A DNA stretch of 64,000 nt, taken from NCBI RefSeq assembly GCF_047496725.1, contig NC_132976.1, positions 6,060,001 through 6,124,000 on the forward strand, given 5' to 3'. The stretch's first letter is position 1; every line of letters starts with the position of its first letter. Positions 30,001 to 40,074 of this stretch are shown here, piece after piece. The stretch comes from Anoplolepis gracilipes (lineage: Eukaryota > Arthropoda > Insecta > Hymenoptera > Formicidae). Below the pieces are notes generated by a model, which did no database searches, was not told the origin of the DNA, and saw only the letters and a program-made list of their open reading frames with translations. A program made the translations under genes and the position numbers.

Positions 30001-31856
30001 AAGAAGAGAACGATCAGAAACGATTAGACAATTATTTAAATATGATCAAACAAAAATAGATATGAGATATAAATATGACAAAAATAAATCAGAGATATTC
30101 TCTATTCTAGTGTTAAAATTTTCTTAACAATAAATATTAAAATTCTGATGTTTCTCGATGAAAGCAAAAGTTAGAAGCCTAACTGTTGTAAATAAACTAA
30201 TTATATAATTATCTGGCGCACAGTGTGGGAAAACAAAAGAAGCATCCGAAAAAGGACAACGTGTTGTTGGCCGACGAGACAACGAGACTGACGACGATGA
30301 CCGAAGAGGACGAGGATGACAGTGGGATCTCAATCAAGGTGACACACGTAAATGACTCTAAATTCTAACTACCATCACCATCACCAAAAAACTGAAAATT
30401 CATATGGCAAGACACACAGCAAGAGCACCAACACACCGGCATGCAACATACCCCATGCACCGCCGCTGTGAGTAAACTTACAAGCGAGGACGGCATGACA
30501 GTCCTCGTCGAGTCGACGTAAAAACGAATTCACGTGGACGACTCGTTGTAGAAAAAAATAGATTTTCATAGACGATGAGAATGTGATGAGAATCATCACA
30601 ACACTTAGAATTGCGTGCATTACAGTTGCGAATTAATATTTTATATATATATATATATATATAAAATATTAATTCGCAACTGTAATGCACGCAATTCCGC
30701 GTGAGAGAGTAGAGTTTTTAGATTCCAAGATTGATTTTACTGTAAACTTATACAAATTCCATTGTGCAGTTATTCATTAAGAAAAAAAAGGTTTTTCTAT
30801 TTTATTGAGTTCTATCACGTATGTCCAGTTACGTTTCATTCTTTTTGTCGTATAAAAGTATATAATCGTCTATGAAATTCAGCTTTGCAATTCGTGCTTA
30901 TAGAAATATGCACGTTCTGCGTTAATTTGTGCAACGCAGAAGTAATTAAACACTAATTGAGAAGACGTTACATGTATGTCTAAACTCATTTTTCATCGAT
31001 TCCCATTTCACCTTTAAATTATCACTAATCATGTGTGCAGTAGTTAACTTTGTAATTGTATGTATTTTGTTATGTAAACGAGATAACCATGCATAGGAAA
31101 TGATCGAAAAAGGACGTAAAATGTGAATTTAAGAAATAGACTGATATAACGTTTTCTCTCTTTGTAAAATGAAATGAAAGTATTTATACAATTGCATGTT
31201 CCTTTTTTTTCATTGCATTATTATCTCCTTTTTTTATCGTTGCATGAACATTAAAGTGCTGCTTTTTTCGTTATTTTATTATATCAATAAAATGTATAAA
31301 TGAAAGAAAAATCTCAAAGTTAAAGAAATTCTCAATGCCAATTTATTAAAATTGTTCAGAAATTTTTTTATATTTAATATATATATATAATATTTTTATA
31401 TGTAATATTTTATACGTAGTCTTTCATAAAAAATGAGATTTTTTTCTTTCTACTATATACATATATAGTATCTGTAATATTATTTTTATCTTTACTTTTT
31501 TCTCTAGTTTTAGATACTTTCTCTTCTAACGTTATTACATGTAATCAAATGAAGAAGGTCAAGAAAAATTAAATACCACAAAAATGATTATGAAACAATT
31601 GTAAATATAATATGTTTTTAATTGTTCAAATTCTCTACATTCGTAGAAAATTTATGAACGATAACACAACAAAAAACAATTCAATACATATCTTATATTA
31701 AGAGAATTTTAGGAAAAATATATCAAAGCAAATTCTAAAGAATAAATTAACGAATACTTTTTAATTCAATTATTTCAGGTAGATTTAATACGATCCAAGG
31801 AAAGCATCAGTTCTTTAAAAGCAAATGGTACTACCTCAGCCGAAACTTCCGTTTAA
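2906..31856 (+). CDS. Ndae1: SLC4-family sodium bicarbonate transporter (Ndae1/NBC type), 5' end possibly incomplete
   Basis: This is an integral plasma-membrane HCO3- transporter coupled to Na+, controlling cell pH. Core exons: 2906-3030, 4773-4907, 11365-11503, 11838-12057, 12441-12564, 16839-16943, 18959-19062, 19565-19750, 21282-21488, 21708-22120, 22317-22482, 23019-23177, 23646-23795, 24158-24433, 24616-25005, 25158-25265, 25486-25620, 29390-29571, 30224-30338, 31779-31856. All junctions keep phase, giving 1169 residues from the ATG at 2913. The first exon has an acceptor, so upstream exons or a noncoding leader are expected. The cytoplasmic domain (residues about 40-500) has GHRAHTVYVGVH, a His/Arg-rich tract, TPPAQRVHFILGEE and HEIGRAMATLMSDEVFHDVA. 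About a dozen membrane segments follow (about 506-1035). The third extracellular loop (640-700) has four Cys and two N-glycosylation sequons (NWT, NGT). The long C-terminus ends in ETSV, a class I PDZ ligand. Family assignment is certain; Ndae1 orthology is inferred. Confidence 0.95.
8367..8430. repeat. 32-bp tandem duplication
   Basis: Two adjacent 32-bp units (8367-8398, 8399-8430) share GAAATAATTTAT and AAAGAAAATCTGA with few mismatches. The unit is AT-rich and lies in an SLC4 intron. Confidence 0.7.
9212..9277 (+). CDS. Ndae1: candidate alternative first coding exon of the SLC4 gene
   Basis: An ATG at 9223 opens a reading frame beginning MARRGRLASICDPAGEMI. It runs to a good donor (T|gtaagc) after 9277 in phase 1. 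The next downstream core exon (11365) needs phase-1 entry, so the join is in frame with TPPAQRVHFILG. The block is CpG-rich against an AT-rich intron, as expected for an internal promoter and first exon. A CAG at 9209-9211 could also serve as an acceptor. SLC4 genes commonly use alternative N-termini, but here that is an inference without transcript support. It could be chance. Confidence 0.4.
13393..13519 (+). CDS. Ndae1: candidate alternative SLC4 exon (alternative to 12441-12564)
   Basis: A GC-richer block has an acceptor (tttgcag before GAGCGTCG) and a donor (TTCCAG|gtacaa). It encodes 42 codons beginning ERRDPKDAYVPSVARSSS and ending LKGPYLLVP, with no stop. It needs phase-0 entry and leaves in phase 1, exactly like exon 12441-12564, so it can replace that exon but not follow it. 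Replacement would lose the conserved PIIRSLAEIGR segment. The frame stays open upstream to 13240. Without RNA data it may instead be a conserved noncoding block or a false exon. Confidence 0.35.
14278..14340 (+). CDS. Ndae1: candidate 63-nt cassette exon of the SLC4 gene
   Basis: A strong acceptor (T-rich tract then tatcag) and a donor (CTAAAAG|gttagc) bound exactly 63 nt. The segment is open in the phase required by exon 12441-12564 (phase 1 in, phase 1 out) and encodes EFGIPHVVGFTTWFAMCPLK plus the split codon. It would add 21 residues in the cytoplasmic region between PIIRSLAEIGR and the 16839 exon. Symmetric cassettes in this region are known in vertebrate SLC4A7/A10, but homology of this exon to those is not claimed. 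Confidence 0.45.
15804..15881. repeat. (CT)n microsatellite
   Basis: A nearly pure CT tract of about 78 bp with short C and TTT interruptions. Serine/leucine-rich or Arg-Glu-rich ORFs across it on both strands are artefacts of the repeat. Confidence 0.95.
16091..16164. repeat. (GT)n and (AT)n simple repeat
   Basis: A GT run (16091-16117) is followed by an AT-rich stretch with an A-run and TATA repeats that ends where the 16164-16540 inverted-repeat element begins. Confidence 0.9.
16164..16540. mobile_element. MITE-like element with about 90-bp imperfect terminal inverted repeats
   Basis: The left end starts ACAGGGTGTCC and the right end finishes as its inverse (AACACCCTGT). The first 90 or so bases from each end align when one is reversed: shared blocks include GAAAAACCT, AATGGCAGA, ATCATTTGGAG and CTCAGCGAAAAT, with scattered substitutions. 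The centre has a short dyad (TAGAGTTTACTCTA near 16361). No transposase ORF is present, so it is non-autonomous. Neither a clear target-site duplication nor a superfamily can be assigned because the flanks are low-complexity TA. It lies in the SLC4 intron between 12564 and 16839. Confidence 0.75.
16981..18958. other. SLC4 intron, AT-rich with a CpG-richer segment
   Basis: The first 300 bases (about 17025-17280) are less AT-rich and open in several short frames, but have no convincing splice-bounded coding signal. A short ACTCTCACAC repeat lies at about 16975-17003. The remainder is ordinary AT-rich intron. Confidence 0.5.
19751..21281. other. SLC4 intron
   Basis: AT-rich intron between the LLGPM exon and the GGISGFHEIG exon. 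Short ORFs inside it are unsupported. Confidence 0.7.
22233..22270. repeat. poly(A) and (AT)n tract
   Basis: A 23-nt A run (22233-22255) is followed by an AT dinucleotide run, within the intron before exon 22317. No target duplication or retrogene body was seen next to it. Confidence 0.9.
24009..24092. repeat. (GA)n microsatellite close to an SLC4 splice acceptor
   Basis: An 84-bp GA tract ends about 65 nt upstream of the acceptor of exon 24158. It occupies the usual branch-point neighbourhood on the purine-rich strand. Confidence 0.95.
25621..25668 (+). CDS. Ndae1: read-through tail of the short SLC4 isoform
   Basis: If the donor GAG|gttagc at 25620/25621 is not used, the frame continues for 15 codons (VSTATRILNAITCRK) to a TAG at 25666-25668, giving a 1060-residue protein. 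The donor is weak (gttagc), which suits regulated use. An AATAAA at 25940-25945, about 270 nt after the stop, would serve this form. The form lacks the PDZ ligand of the long one. Confidence 0.6.
   Translation, partial: VSTATRILNAITCRK
25940..25945 (+). promoter_or_regulatory. candidate poly(A) signal for the short SLC4 isoform
   Basis: An AATAAA hexamer lies about 270 nt downstream of the short-isoform stop codon, in an otherwise noncoding stretch. No GT-rich downstream element was checked. Confidence 0.4.
25946..29389. other. SLC4 intron before the alternative C-terminal exons
   Basis: Mostly AT-rich, with a low-complexity AATAAT region at about 27780-27890. A CpG-richer block at about 28200-28480 has no open splice-bounded frame; it may be regulatory, but nothing diagnostic is visible. 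Confidence 0.6.
29699..29752. repeat. short perfect inverted repeat
   Basis: Arms 29699-29714 and 29737-29752 are perfectly complementary (AAAAAGACATAAAAAG and its inverse) around a 22-nt loop, within the SLC4 intron between exons 29390 and 30224. Confidence 0.8.
30339..30368 (+). CDS. Ndae1: possible third C-terminus of the SLC4 protein by read-through
   Basis: If the donor after 30338 (AAG|gtgaca) is ignored, the frame continues VTHVNDSKF to a TAA at 30366-30368. Splicing to 31779 instead gives the ETSV end. The donor is weak-to-moderate, so read-through is possible but unproven. Confidence 0.25.
   Translation: MTHVNDSKF
30608..30697. repeat. perfect 90-bp palindrome
   Basis: Two 45-bp arms are exactly complementary, reading GAATTGCGTGCATTACAG from each end on opposite strands and meeting in a TA-rich centre (about 30641-30664). 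Complementarity stops sharply on both sides. It lies in the last SLC4 intron. It could be a tiny foldback element or a replication-generated inversion. Confidence 0.97.
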
Positions 31857-31871
31857 TAAGAAGACAGCAGA

Positions 31872-31877
31872 AATAAA
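31872..31877 (+). promoter_or_regulatory. candidate poly(A) signal of the long SLC4 isoform
   Basis: AATAAA begins 16 nt after the TAA at 31854-31856. It is very close to the stop, so a later signal (for example AATAAA at 32462) is also possible. Confidence 0.3.
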
Positions 31878-33317
31878 CATATTAGTATAGTATATAAATT
31901 TTTTTAATTTTAATCATTTCATTTCGATACTGTTTCTCTTTTACAATTTCTACTCTGATCTCATAAATCGCTATTAAACTGACGATTATGTCTAATATAA
32001 TTTCCCAAATACAATTACTTTTATCTACAGAGGTATCTAAAAAATAGATATCTATCATTTATCAATTGTCCTTAATTGTATTATATTTATAATATAATTA
32101 GGGAACAATACGTCGGTTTTTGCAATATTCTGCGGTTTATACTCAAATGTAAATGAGATTCTCACCTTCTCTCAATGTATATAGAAACAATTCAACAAAA
32201 TTCGCCAATAATATCCAATTGTGATTCCATGAAATCTTTTTCTCTCACCCTCTCAATAATAGTACGAGTTGTTACAATTTTCGTTTGATTCGTGTAAAAA
32301 CAATCACAAAAGTAGTAGTGAGAAAAGAAGAGACTATGTATATCTATATTCTTTCTAGTAATTATTCAACAAATAATATTTTTTCATTAATTTTACATGT
32401 GAACTGTACGAGAAGCAATCCATGAAAAAGAACAATTCTAAAATTCCAAAAAATGCTTTGAAATAAAGGCACGCGGTAGAACATGTTTCTACGTTTAATG
32501 ACGATGGCAGGTAAAATTTTAAAACACTTCTATATTACTATATATCTTCTTCAAGTGTGAGAGAGAGAGAGAGGGACACACACGATTTGGACTAGTAAGA
32601 TATTTATATGATTTATATAAGTCAATAGCAATATATCTACGCTAGAAATTCGTGAAGAAACGCACATTTTTCCAAATTGCAACACAGAAAAACATATACA
32701 TTGCATTTATAAAACATAAGTAAGAGAAACTACACAGTAAAGTTCGAATTTTCAATCACGGCCCGTGAAGAATTAGTCAAGCTTTAACCTATATTCAAAT
32801 ATTCAAATAATTAATATTAATAATTCTTATTATCGATCATTCTTAGGTTAACATGAAACAAATTATAATAAATAAAAATAATAATCAAAAATATCGTGCA
32901 GATTATAATCATTTGTCATGATTCGGATATTAAAACGTGTATAATTTTAATTATTGGAATATTTGACTGAACATTGACAAGTGTAGATTTAAGTTAATCG
33001 TAACATTTGATTGTACGATGTGAATCAAATAGAAAAAAATGTATAAGAATATCGCAGTGCAATAACATTTCTGGGTGTAGATATTAAGTAGTTAAAGTAA
33101 CTTTACAATGATACTATGCCAAAGAAACCCCACAATATACGTAAATCAATATACTATACGTATGCTTCCTTTGAGGGATATCTGGCAAATGTTGCGGAAT
33201 ATGATAGATGCTATAAAAATCTGGAAAATATCGCTTGCTAACAAAACACTCCGATAAAATATTATTAATTATCTAATTCTAATTCAATACTGTCAAGCAA
33301 AAATTATTGAGATTATT

Positions 33318-33626
33318 TAGGGTGTCTACTTAAATCTTGTAAAGAAATTCCCTGAAAATTCCCTGATTTTCTAGGTATTTTTGTTCATGTCCAAAATTCC
33401 AAGTAAGAGAATATTTTCAAGATTTTTTTTAATACAACTTGCTCTAAAATAAATTTTATTATATACGTTTTCTAATATTTATACAAATTTATTCATACAA
33501 AGGAAAAAGCCTTTTAGTTTCAAAACTAAATAACTTTCAGATAAGCATTTTTTACTTGCATAAAATTTTCATTTATCATTAAAAATTACGAAGAATATGT
33601 ATTTCATATTATATTAAGAATATAGA

Positions 33627-33658
<32 letters not shown>

Positions 33659-33927
33659 CATTTATAATTTATTTTAAACGCATATATGTATATATAATTT
33701 ATTTGGCTGGCTGATTAGTGTATGTATGAAGCTGACGTTTCACTTCGTAGAAACACTAATTATTGAGAGTTCTGACTTTATTTTTAATACTGCTTTATTT
33801 TTAATAGTTGTTTTTTAATTTTTAATAGTTTTTAGAATGTTCACAAAATTAAATATATAGTTCTAACTATTAAATAAAAAAAAATTGCTCACACCAAGTT
33901 CACCCTGCGTTTCACTTTGACACCCTA
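33318..33927. mobile_element. candidate non-autonomous element with short inverted ends
   Basis: The left end TAGGGTGTC and the right end GACACCCTA are exact inverses, 610 bp apart, and both are flanked by TTATT. Near the left end are repeated AATTCCCTGA units. No transposase ORF is present. The flank is AT-rich, so the 5-bp duplication is weak evidence. Confidence 0.35.
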
Positions 33928-36466
33928 TTATTATTTTGTGAACTAAAAGCTGGAGAAAAAAAGTTTTGTTTTTATAAATAATATTCATTTTTACTCTCAA
34001 TACAATGTGATTTTATTCCGAAATACTAACATCATGCAATTAAAAAAAAAATTAACATGGCACTCTTCGTATCGCTCATAAATCGAAATTAGCTTTTATA
34101 TATGTATATATATAGCATTTCTTTTGTTCATATTTTAAATAAAAATTTTATTTTATACAAAAAAATAACGTATCTTTGTCATTTTCTAAAATTCAAGACT
34201 TCAACTAAACTCTTGCGCTTGCTAAACTGTGAAATTTTACTTTCATAACTTTTTTAATATCTGGACGCTCAACTAGCCATCAGCGACAATATATGCATTT
34301 TAATTATAGAAAAATTAGTTTTTTTGTTGCAATGAAAATTTTATGTACTATAAAAATATAGATGCAATATGTAATATTTTATAAAGTAAGGCAGTGAAAA
34401 GCAATCTCTTGAAGGATAATAATGTTATTCGTGATTAAAAAGAAAAATATATAGCCGTCAATCCGTATAGTCTGTGACATATAATAATTAATTATAATTT
34501 AATTATAATTAAAAATAATAATTAATTGCAACAATTCTTACGACTTTACTGAGTAACAATGGATATATTCTGTTGGATATGTAAATAGTTGTTTATCGAT
34601 TAATTGAATGAAAGAGAATTTTTAATACACTATATGCTTGAAAAACAAAATTTTTTAACTTTAATTAAATTACGTAGCGCAAAATAGTTTATTAAAATAC
34701 AATTTACTGTTATATAATTTGTTCAAGTTTGTATAAAATAATTAAAATAATTAAGAATTATGAAATTTCCGTATCAAATTGACAGAATAATTGCATTAAC
34801 AATTAACGTATACAACTTGTATGAATCAGAATATATTTAAAAAATCTTTTCTCAAACGATCTGCAATAGATCTATTAATTATAGATCTGCTAATGATCAA
34901 GGACCTTAAAAAATTAGCTTTTTAATTCGACTTAACAAAAAATTCGAATTAACAAAATATTATTTAAGGCGTAAATATTCCATATGCAATTTTTACAAAA
35001 TTGAATTTTAAGCCATTTATATATTTTTTTATACAAACATTTTACTATAACGAGTAGTTTGAGAAAACAGATTTCAGTACGGAGCCAAAACAATATGTAT
35101 GTTTAAATTGCGTAGGAATACGCAAGGGAAGACCGACAGTGTTAAAACAGTATGAAATATTATTAAAACAATATGAAACATTATATCGTACTGGAAAGTA
35201 TAATCGCATATGCGTATTTTTAGTATATTTTTAGAAAAAAAAATGTGCGTTCGCGCGCGTAAAGTGTTTAAATCACTTGAAAGTCATGCATAAACGTGCG
35301 TTTGTTAAATATCAACAACGCTTATCCTGTTATTGCAATATTAATGCTATATGGCGTGACATTTAGAATACGAAGTATCGTAAACGGAACGAATAAAAAT
35401 GTCTAGAAAGTGTGCCATAATGTTAGAATAAACGTGCAAATATATTAAATTAATGAATATATAACATGTAAAAAAATATAAATTTATCTGATAAGAAAAG
35501 ATGTATGTATGATATGTGTATGTATAGTGCGTTCCACATATCACGTAACAATGATCTTCGATGCGTTGAAGGGAAAAACTCTGTCACACATTCGAAGAGC
35601 ATAGTTTCGCGCATAAATTTCACGAATTCATGATGACGAATGGGCTATAATTCGCCGACGTAGTATTAATTGGTTGTGATTAGGAAAGACCGTCTCGGAG
35701 ACTAGTTTCCTAGTTAACATGGAAAGTAGCTAAAATGCCTGTAACTATATAATGTCGTATAATTATAAACCATATGCTGTGTTACTTTAAAATTTAATGT
35801 GCAATTATTAAATGTACAAAGATTAAAAAATTTGCTATACCATTTTCTGTTATATAATACAAAATTACATTCATAAACGTGGGCCTACAGTCGGATAGGA
35901 CCGCATTATAAACGAACTTCGCGTGTGGTACTTATAAAGAATTAATAGCGTTTAATGACCATTAGTGACGATCGTGTTTAACGATAATGCTTGTTTGAAA
36001 AATTCCCGAGTCGGTTTAACAGAAAGTGCGATCTGGGGCGTAAACAAATTGATTGATATGATATTTTACGATGGAAAATATCGCAAAATCAATGGATGAC
36101 GGCATTAAAAAAGAAAGTTCATACATTAGAGAAATTTGTACTAGAATTCCATTTTATCATTGTACCCTATAGTAACTGGGTGACGTTCAAATTGATATGA
36201 TGTATAATGAATAAATTAATTGATAATTATATGTAATTATGTATAATATATATTTTTTACACCTTTATCCTTCCAGTTCTATAGATCAGAATTCATTATT
36301 ATGTACATACATATTAGAAAATTACATTAGAAAGTTAGTTACGAAAACAAAATTATCGTTGCAAAATTCTACGTGCGTGTCGAGATCCATAATTGAATTT
36401 GTAAAATTCTCCAATTCAAGAAACTTCCTATACATTATTATCTTCAATTTGTTATTATTCTGTGTT

Positions 36467-38160
36467 TTACGAATCTTGATGTGTACAATTACAGTGTGGT
36501 CTCGAACTTCCCATTTGAAATTGCACAAGTATTACCAGATACGTCACCACCGTACCGATTAGCTGATGATCAAAATTACCATTACTAAATTATATTTTAA
36601 TTGTGAAAATTTTAATTCTCTTTCTTTCTCTCATATCAGACACGTTTCGCATTATTCTCAATATTCTCACCGAATAAAGGAAACTGTTATCAAGTGTAAA
36701 GTATCCATTAGCTGTGAACCGTATCTTACGATGTAGTATTTGAAGCGAAAATTCCTTGAGCTACAACAATAAAAATATAATAAATGTCGAATATTACGAC
36801 AAAAAAGGACGTTAAGAAAGATTTATTTATGATTACCTCTGATTTTGCTTCTTTGCCGATTGCGCAACTTAAAATGTTATGTACTACATTTCCCGTTTTC
36901 TCCATCTACAAAATCATAAATTCATAATTGGAATAATGCCATACACTCATAAAATATTCGGTTTTTATTTCGTCTCTCATCAGTAAATCGATTAAATTAC
37001 TTTAGAGCATGATAAACAAGCTCGAGTTTGCATTATCCTACCTCATTCAAAATCTTAGTAATCCTGTTGGTGAGGAAAAAAATTGGGTAAATCAGATATA
37101 TTAACCAGAAGATGGTGTTAGTAAAAACCTCGTATTCTAAAACTTCGTCGGACATCAACAGAGGCGAGAGAAGGTAGTAGCCGTTATATATGAGTGATAA
37201 AAAAAGGAAAATGACGCCGAACAATATTGGCAGTGAATAGAAATCCGACACGTTCCCCGAGATCTCACAGAGGTGACAATGCACATCTCGCAGTTGCAGC
37301 AGCTGTTGAACGGTGGAGTTGCTGACGATGATGCGGCGCGTCTGACAGAGCGATTGCGATCGAAGATCCGGTGTGCTGACCCTGGACAAGTTCTGCAGTG
37401 CCCGATTCACGTCAGCAAAGTCCGCCTGGATGATCGTGACCAGTAGAAAGTACTGCATTATCATCCATCCTACGTGAAATGTCGGCAGAACATCCGATAG
37501 CCAGGAGATTGGGCTTGTGTGAAAGGCCAGAACCTCGGTGATCAGGAGAACGATCAGCAGACAAATGTTCAAGATGAAGACAATGATCAGGGAACATGAG
37601 ATACGCTGTCGTTGCAACGGACTATATAGATGATATAAACGATTAATCTCACGTTCAATATCCGTTAATTGATTTATAATTCGCACCAAGAATTTCTGGT
37701 CGACACAATAAAACAGCAGAATCGTGCAGATCACGATGGTACCGAGTACAGTTTGCACAAGTTCGATAGCTACGGTTAAATTTGTCTTGTTCTCATAGTT
37801 CATATTAAGTCTATACGGTATCGAAAGATAGTCCGAAGCGACCGTTAAGCTAATTAGTACGGTGTTGTAGACGATACCAAATTTGGAATACTGAAATGTA
37901 TATAATGTCCTCTTTTTCGGCGTGCCAATACGATAGGTGAATGTAGCGAGACCGATAAGCTTGAAAAATATTATTAACACCCGAACCATCCAGAGAGAAA
38001 CCTGAGGAGACTTCGATTTTATTTTCACCACTTTCTGTTTGCTAATTTTTTCCACGGTATTCATTTTATTTAGATTTCCGAAGATATTGAAAGTCTTAGC
38101 ATTCATGAAAATTAAATCAATCGAAGGGGAAATATTCTTGTGATAATTATCTTCCTCCAT
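36467..38160 (-). CDS. insect gustatory receptor (7tm_7 family), four exons
   Basis: This is a seven-transmembrane ligand-gated taste channel of chemosensory neuron membranes. Exons on the minus strand: 38160-37042, 36905-36837, 36760-36671, 36562-36467. All junctions are phase 0, total 457 residues, the usual size for the family. The first exon (373 residues) holds six hydrophobic segments. The short second exon has KTGNVVHNILS. The third has FTANGYFTLDNSFLYS. The last supplies TM7 with TYLVILVQF, an exact match to the family signature TYhhhhhQF, then a short Cys/His tail and TAA. One large exon followed by three small phase-0 exons is the classic insect Gr structure. The start is the first ATG of the long frame. 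The C-terminus resembles the Gr28 group, but I cannot fix the clade. No defects are seen, so it is probably functional. No second Gr lies nearby. Confidence 0.93.
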
Positions 38161-40041
38161 AATTTAATTTGAATATTTAATTCTTCTCTGTTATATCTTA
38201 TTAATTTATATATATTCGTGCTCTCTTTCATGACTTGTAAATATTTTCTGTTGTTTTCATATTCCAATTGAATATATATAAATTTTATATTACATGTATA
38301 TGTATATACTGTTGTACACTATATGTGTAAATTTTTTTTTTTAATTTATACATTGTAATTTGAAGTACTGTTTATGTATGTTAATGTATAATATCGTTTC
38401 ACATATATATTTTTATTTTAAATTATATAATTATATAATTATATAATTAAATAAAGAGAAGCCTATTCTTTATTGATATCTATCTTTCCAGTTACTGCGA
38501 GTCAAAATTAATCGTATTTGTTTAAATGTCATATAAGACCAATTATCAAAATTATTAAATGGACACTGCGCTCTGCGTTGCGCTTTATTTATGCAAAGAC
38601 ACTGAACGTATGTAGCGAGAAACTTTTGCAAATACCTTCCTCGCGATCGTATCATGTATGCAAAAATGTATTAAATATTAAGTCCATGAGACTCGTAAGC
38701 ATGTGATAAAAATATGAGGCTTACACTTTTATTCTCTATCATCTATATAGATACCGATCCTGTGATAAAATAGCAGATTACAGGCTAGGAAACGAGTTGT
38801 ATTATGTATCGTGACATCCACTGGAAAACCTTCTGGAATATTTATTACTTATATGGTATGATAAACGGGCACGATATTAATACAGAATATACAGTTTTGT
38901 TTTTTTTTAAATGTTAGATTCTCATAGTAATTAAAGTGATTTGAAAATGTCCTTATAACTTCAACAATCCATTGCGATTATTAAATTCTTATGAAAATAT
39001 GTAAAAAATTTTTAGCCTTCAAAACACAAAATTCTTTCATTAGCAATAATTTTTTTATCAATATAAGTATACGCATTTACATAAAGCTTTATACATATAA
39101 AATATTTGTTTTATTATGAACGAGAACTTTATATCATGTCATGATTTAATTTGAAAATATAAAACTCACACATTAAACATTATTTTGCGCTTTGATGTAA
39201 TTTAAACATTTTGTGTGATTATCTTCGATTATCTTCTTCATTTATAATTTGAAATTAATAAAATTTCAAATCTTCTCTATATTTATCTCTCTCTCTCTCT
39301 TTTATGATTTGATAAAAAAAAATACCTTTTATGTCTCCCTCGTTATATCTAGTTTTTTTAATTCTATATGTATCTAAAATATCTATATAAATAAAATAAT
39401 ACATTAAAGCGAGATATAAGCTTAGATTGTATATTCGTATATTATCGATAGTATCTGTACAAGTCCTATGCACATACGCATTACAAATCGAGCATTTGCA
39501 TCAGTACTTTCCATTGTAATATGACCTTGCTTCTATAAAATTGACTTTGAAATGTTCATATAATTCGTCTCTGAATTTATTACATCGAAACAAAGTTATA
39601 AACTACTGTACGAGCATCTTAAAAATAATAAAACAATATTAAAAGAAGTCCACGAATATAAAAATAGATAAATATAGCTAATACAAATAATTCGATGTAA
39701 TCATACCTTGTCATATTAAATCTTCTTTGTTTTATGCGATTTTATTAACAAGATTGCTTTTACAAATTTTCTTTTATCGAGATATGCAATTATAAAATTA
39801 CAGTTATATCCTATGTGATTATTGAATGTACATGTATAATTTAATCTCTAACTTGTGTGATATTAAATCCAAAGTAATTATAATATTTTCATTATATTTT
39901 TACGAAAATGGAAACAAATTTATTTCTGATTTGTAGAATAAAATATATAACATCTGCTATGGCAGTTTATTCTAATTTCGGACAAAATTTCGATATAAAA
40001 ATTGCATCCTTAATAAATTCTGATACTTTCTTTACAATACG

Positions 40042-40074
<33 letters not shown>

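Larger units (their letters stand above)
31857..36466. other. intergenic DNA between the SLC4 gene and the gustatory receptor
   Basis: 4.6 kb of AT-rich DNA, partly 3'UTR of the transporter. It includes (AT)n at about 33630-33658 and a candidate short-TIR element at 33318-33927. No coding sequence is supported. Confidence 0.6.

Noticed and set aside
36239..36562. 107-codon plus-strand frame at 36239-36562
   Set aside because: It overlaps the last gustatory receptor exon on the other strand, which has signature and splice support. The plus frame has none.
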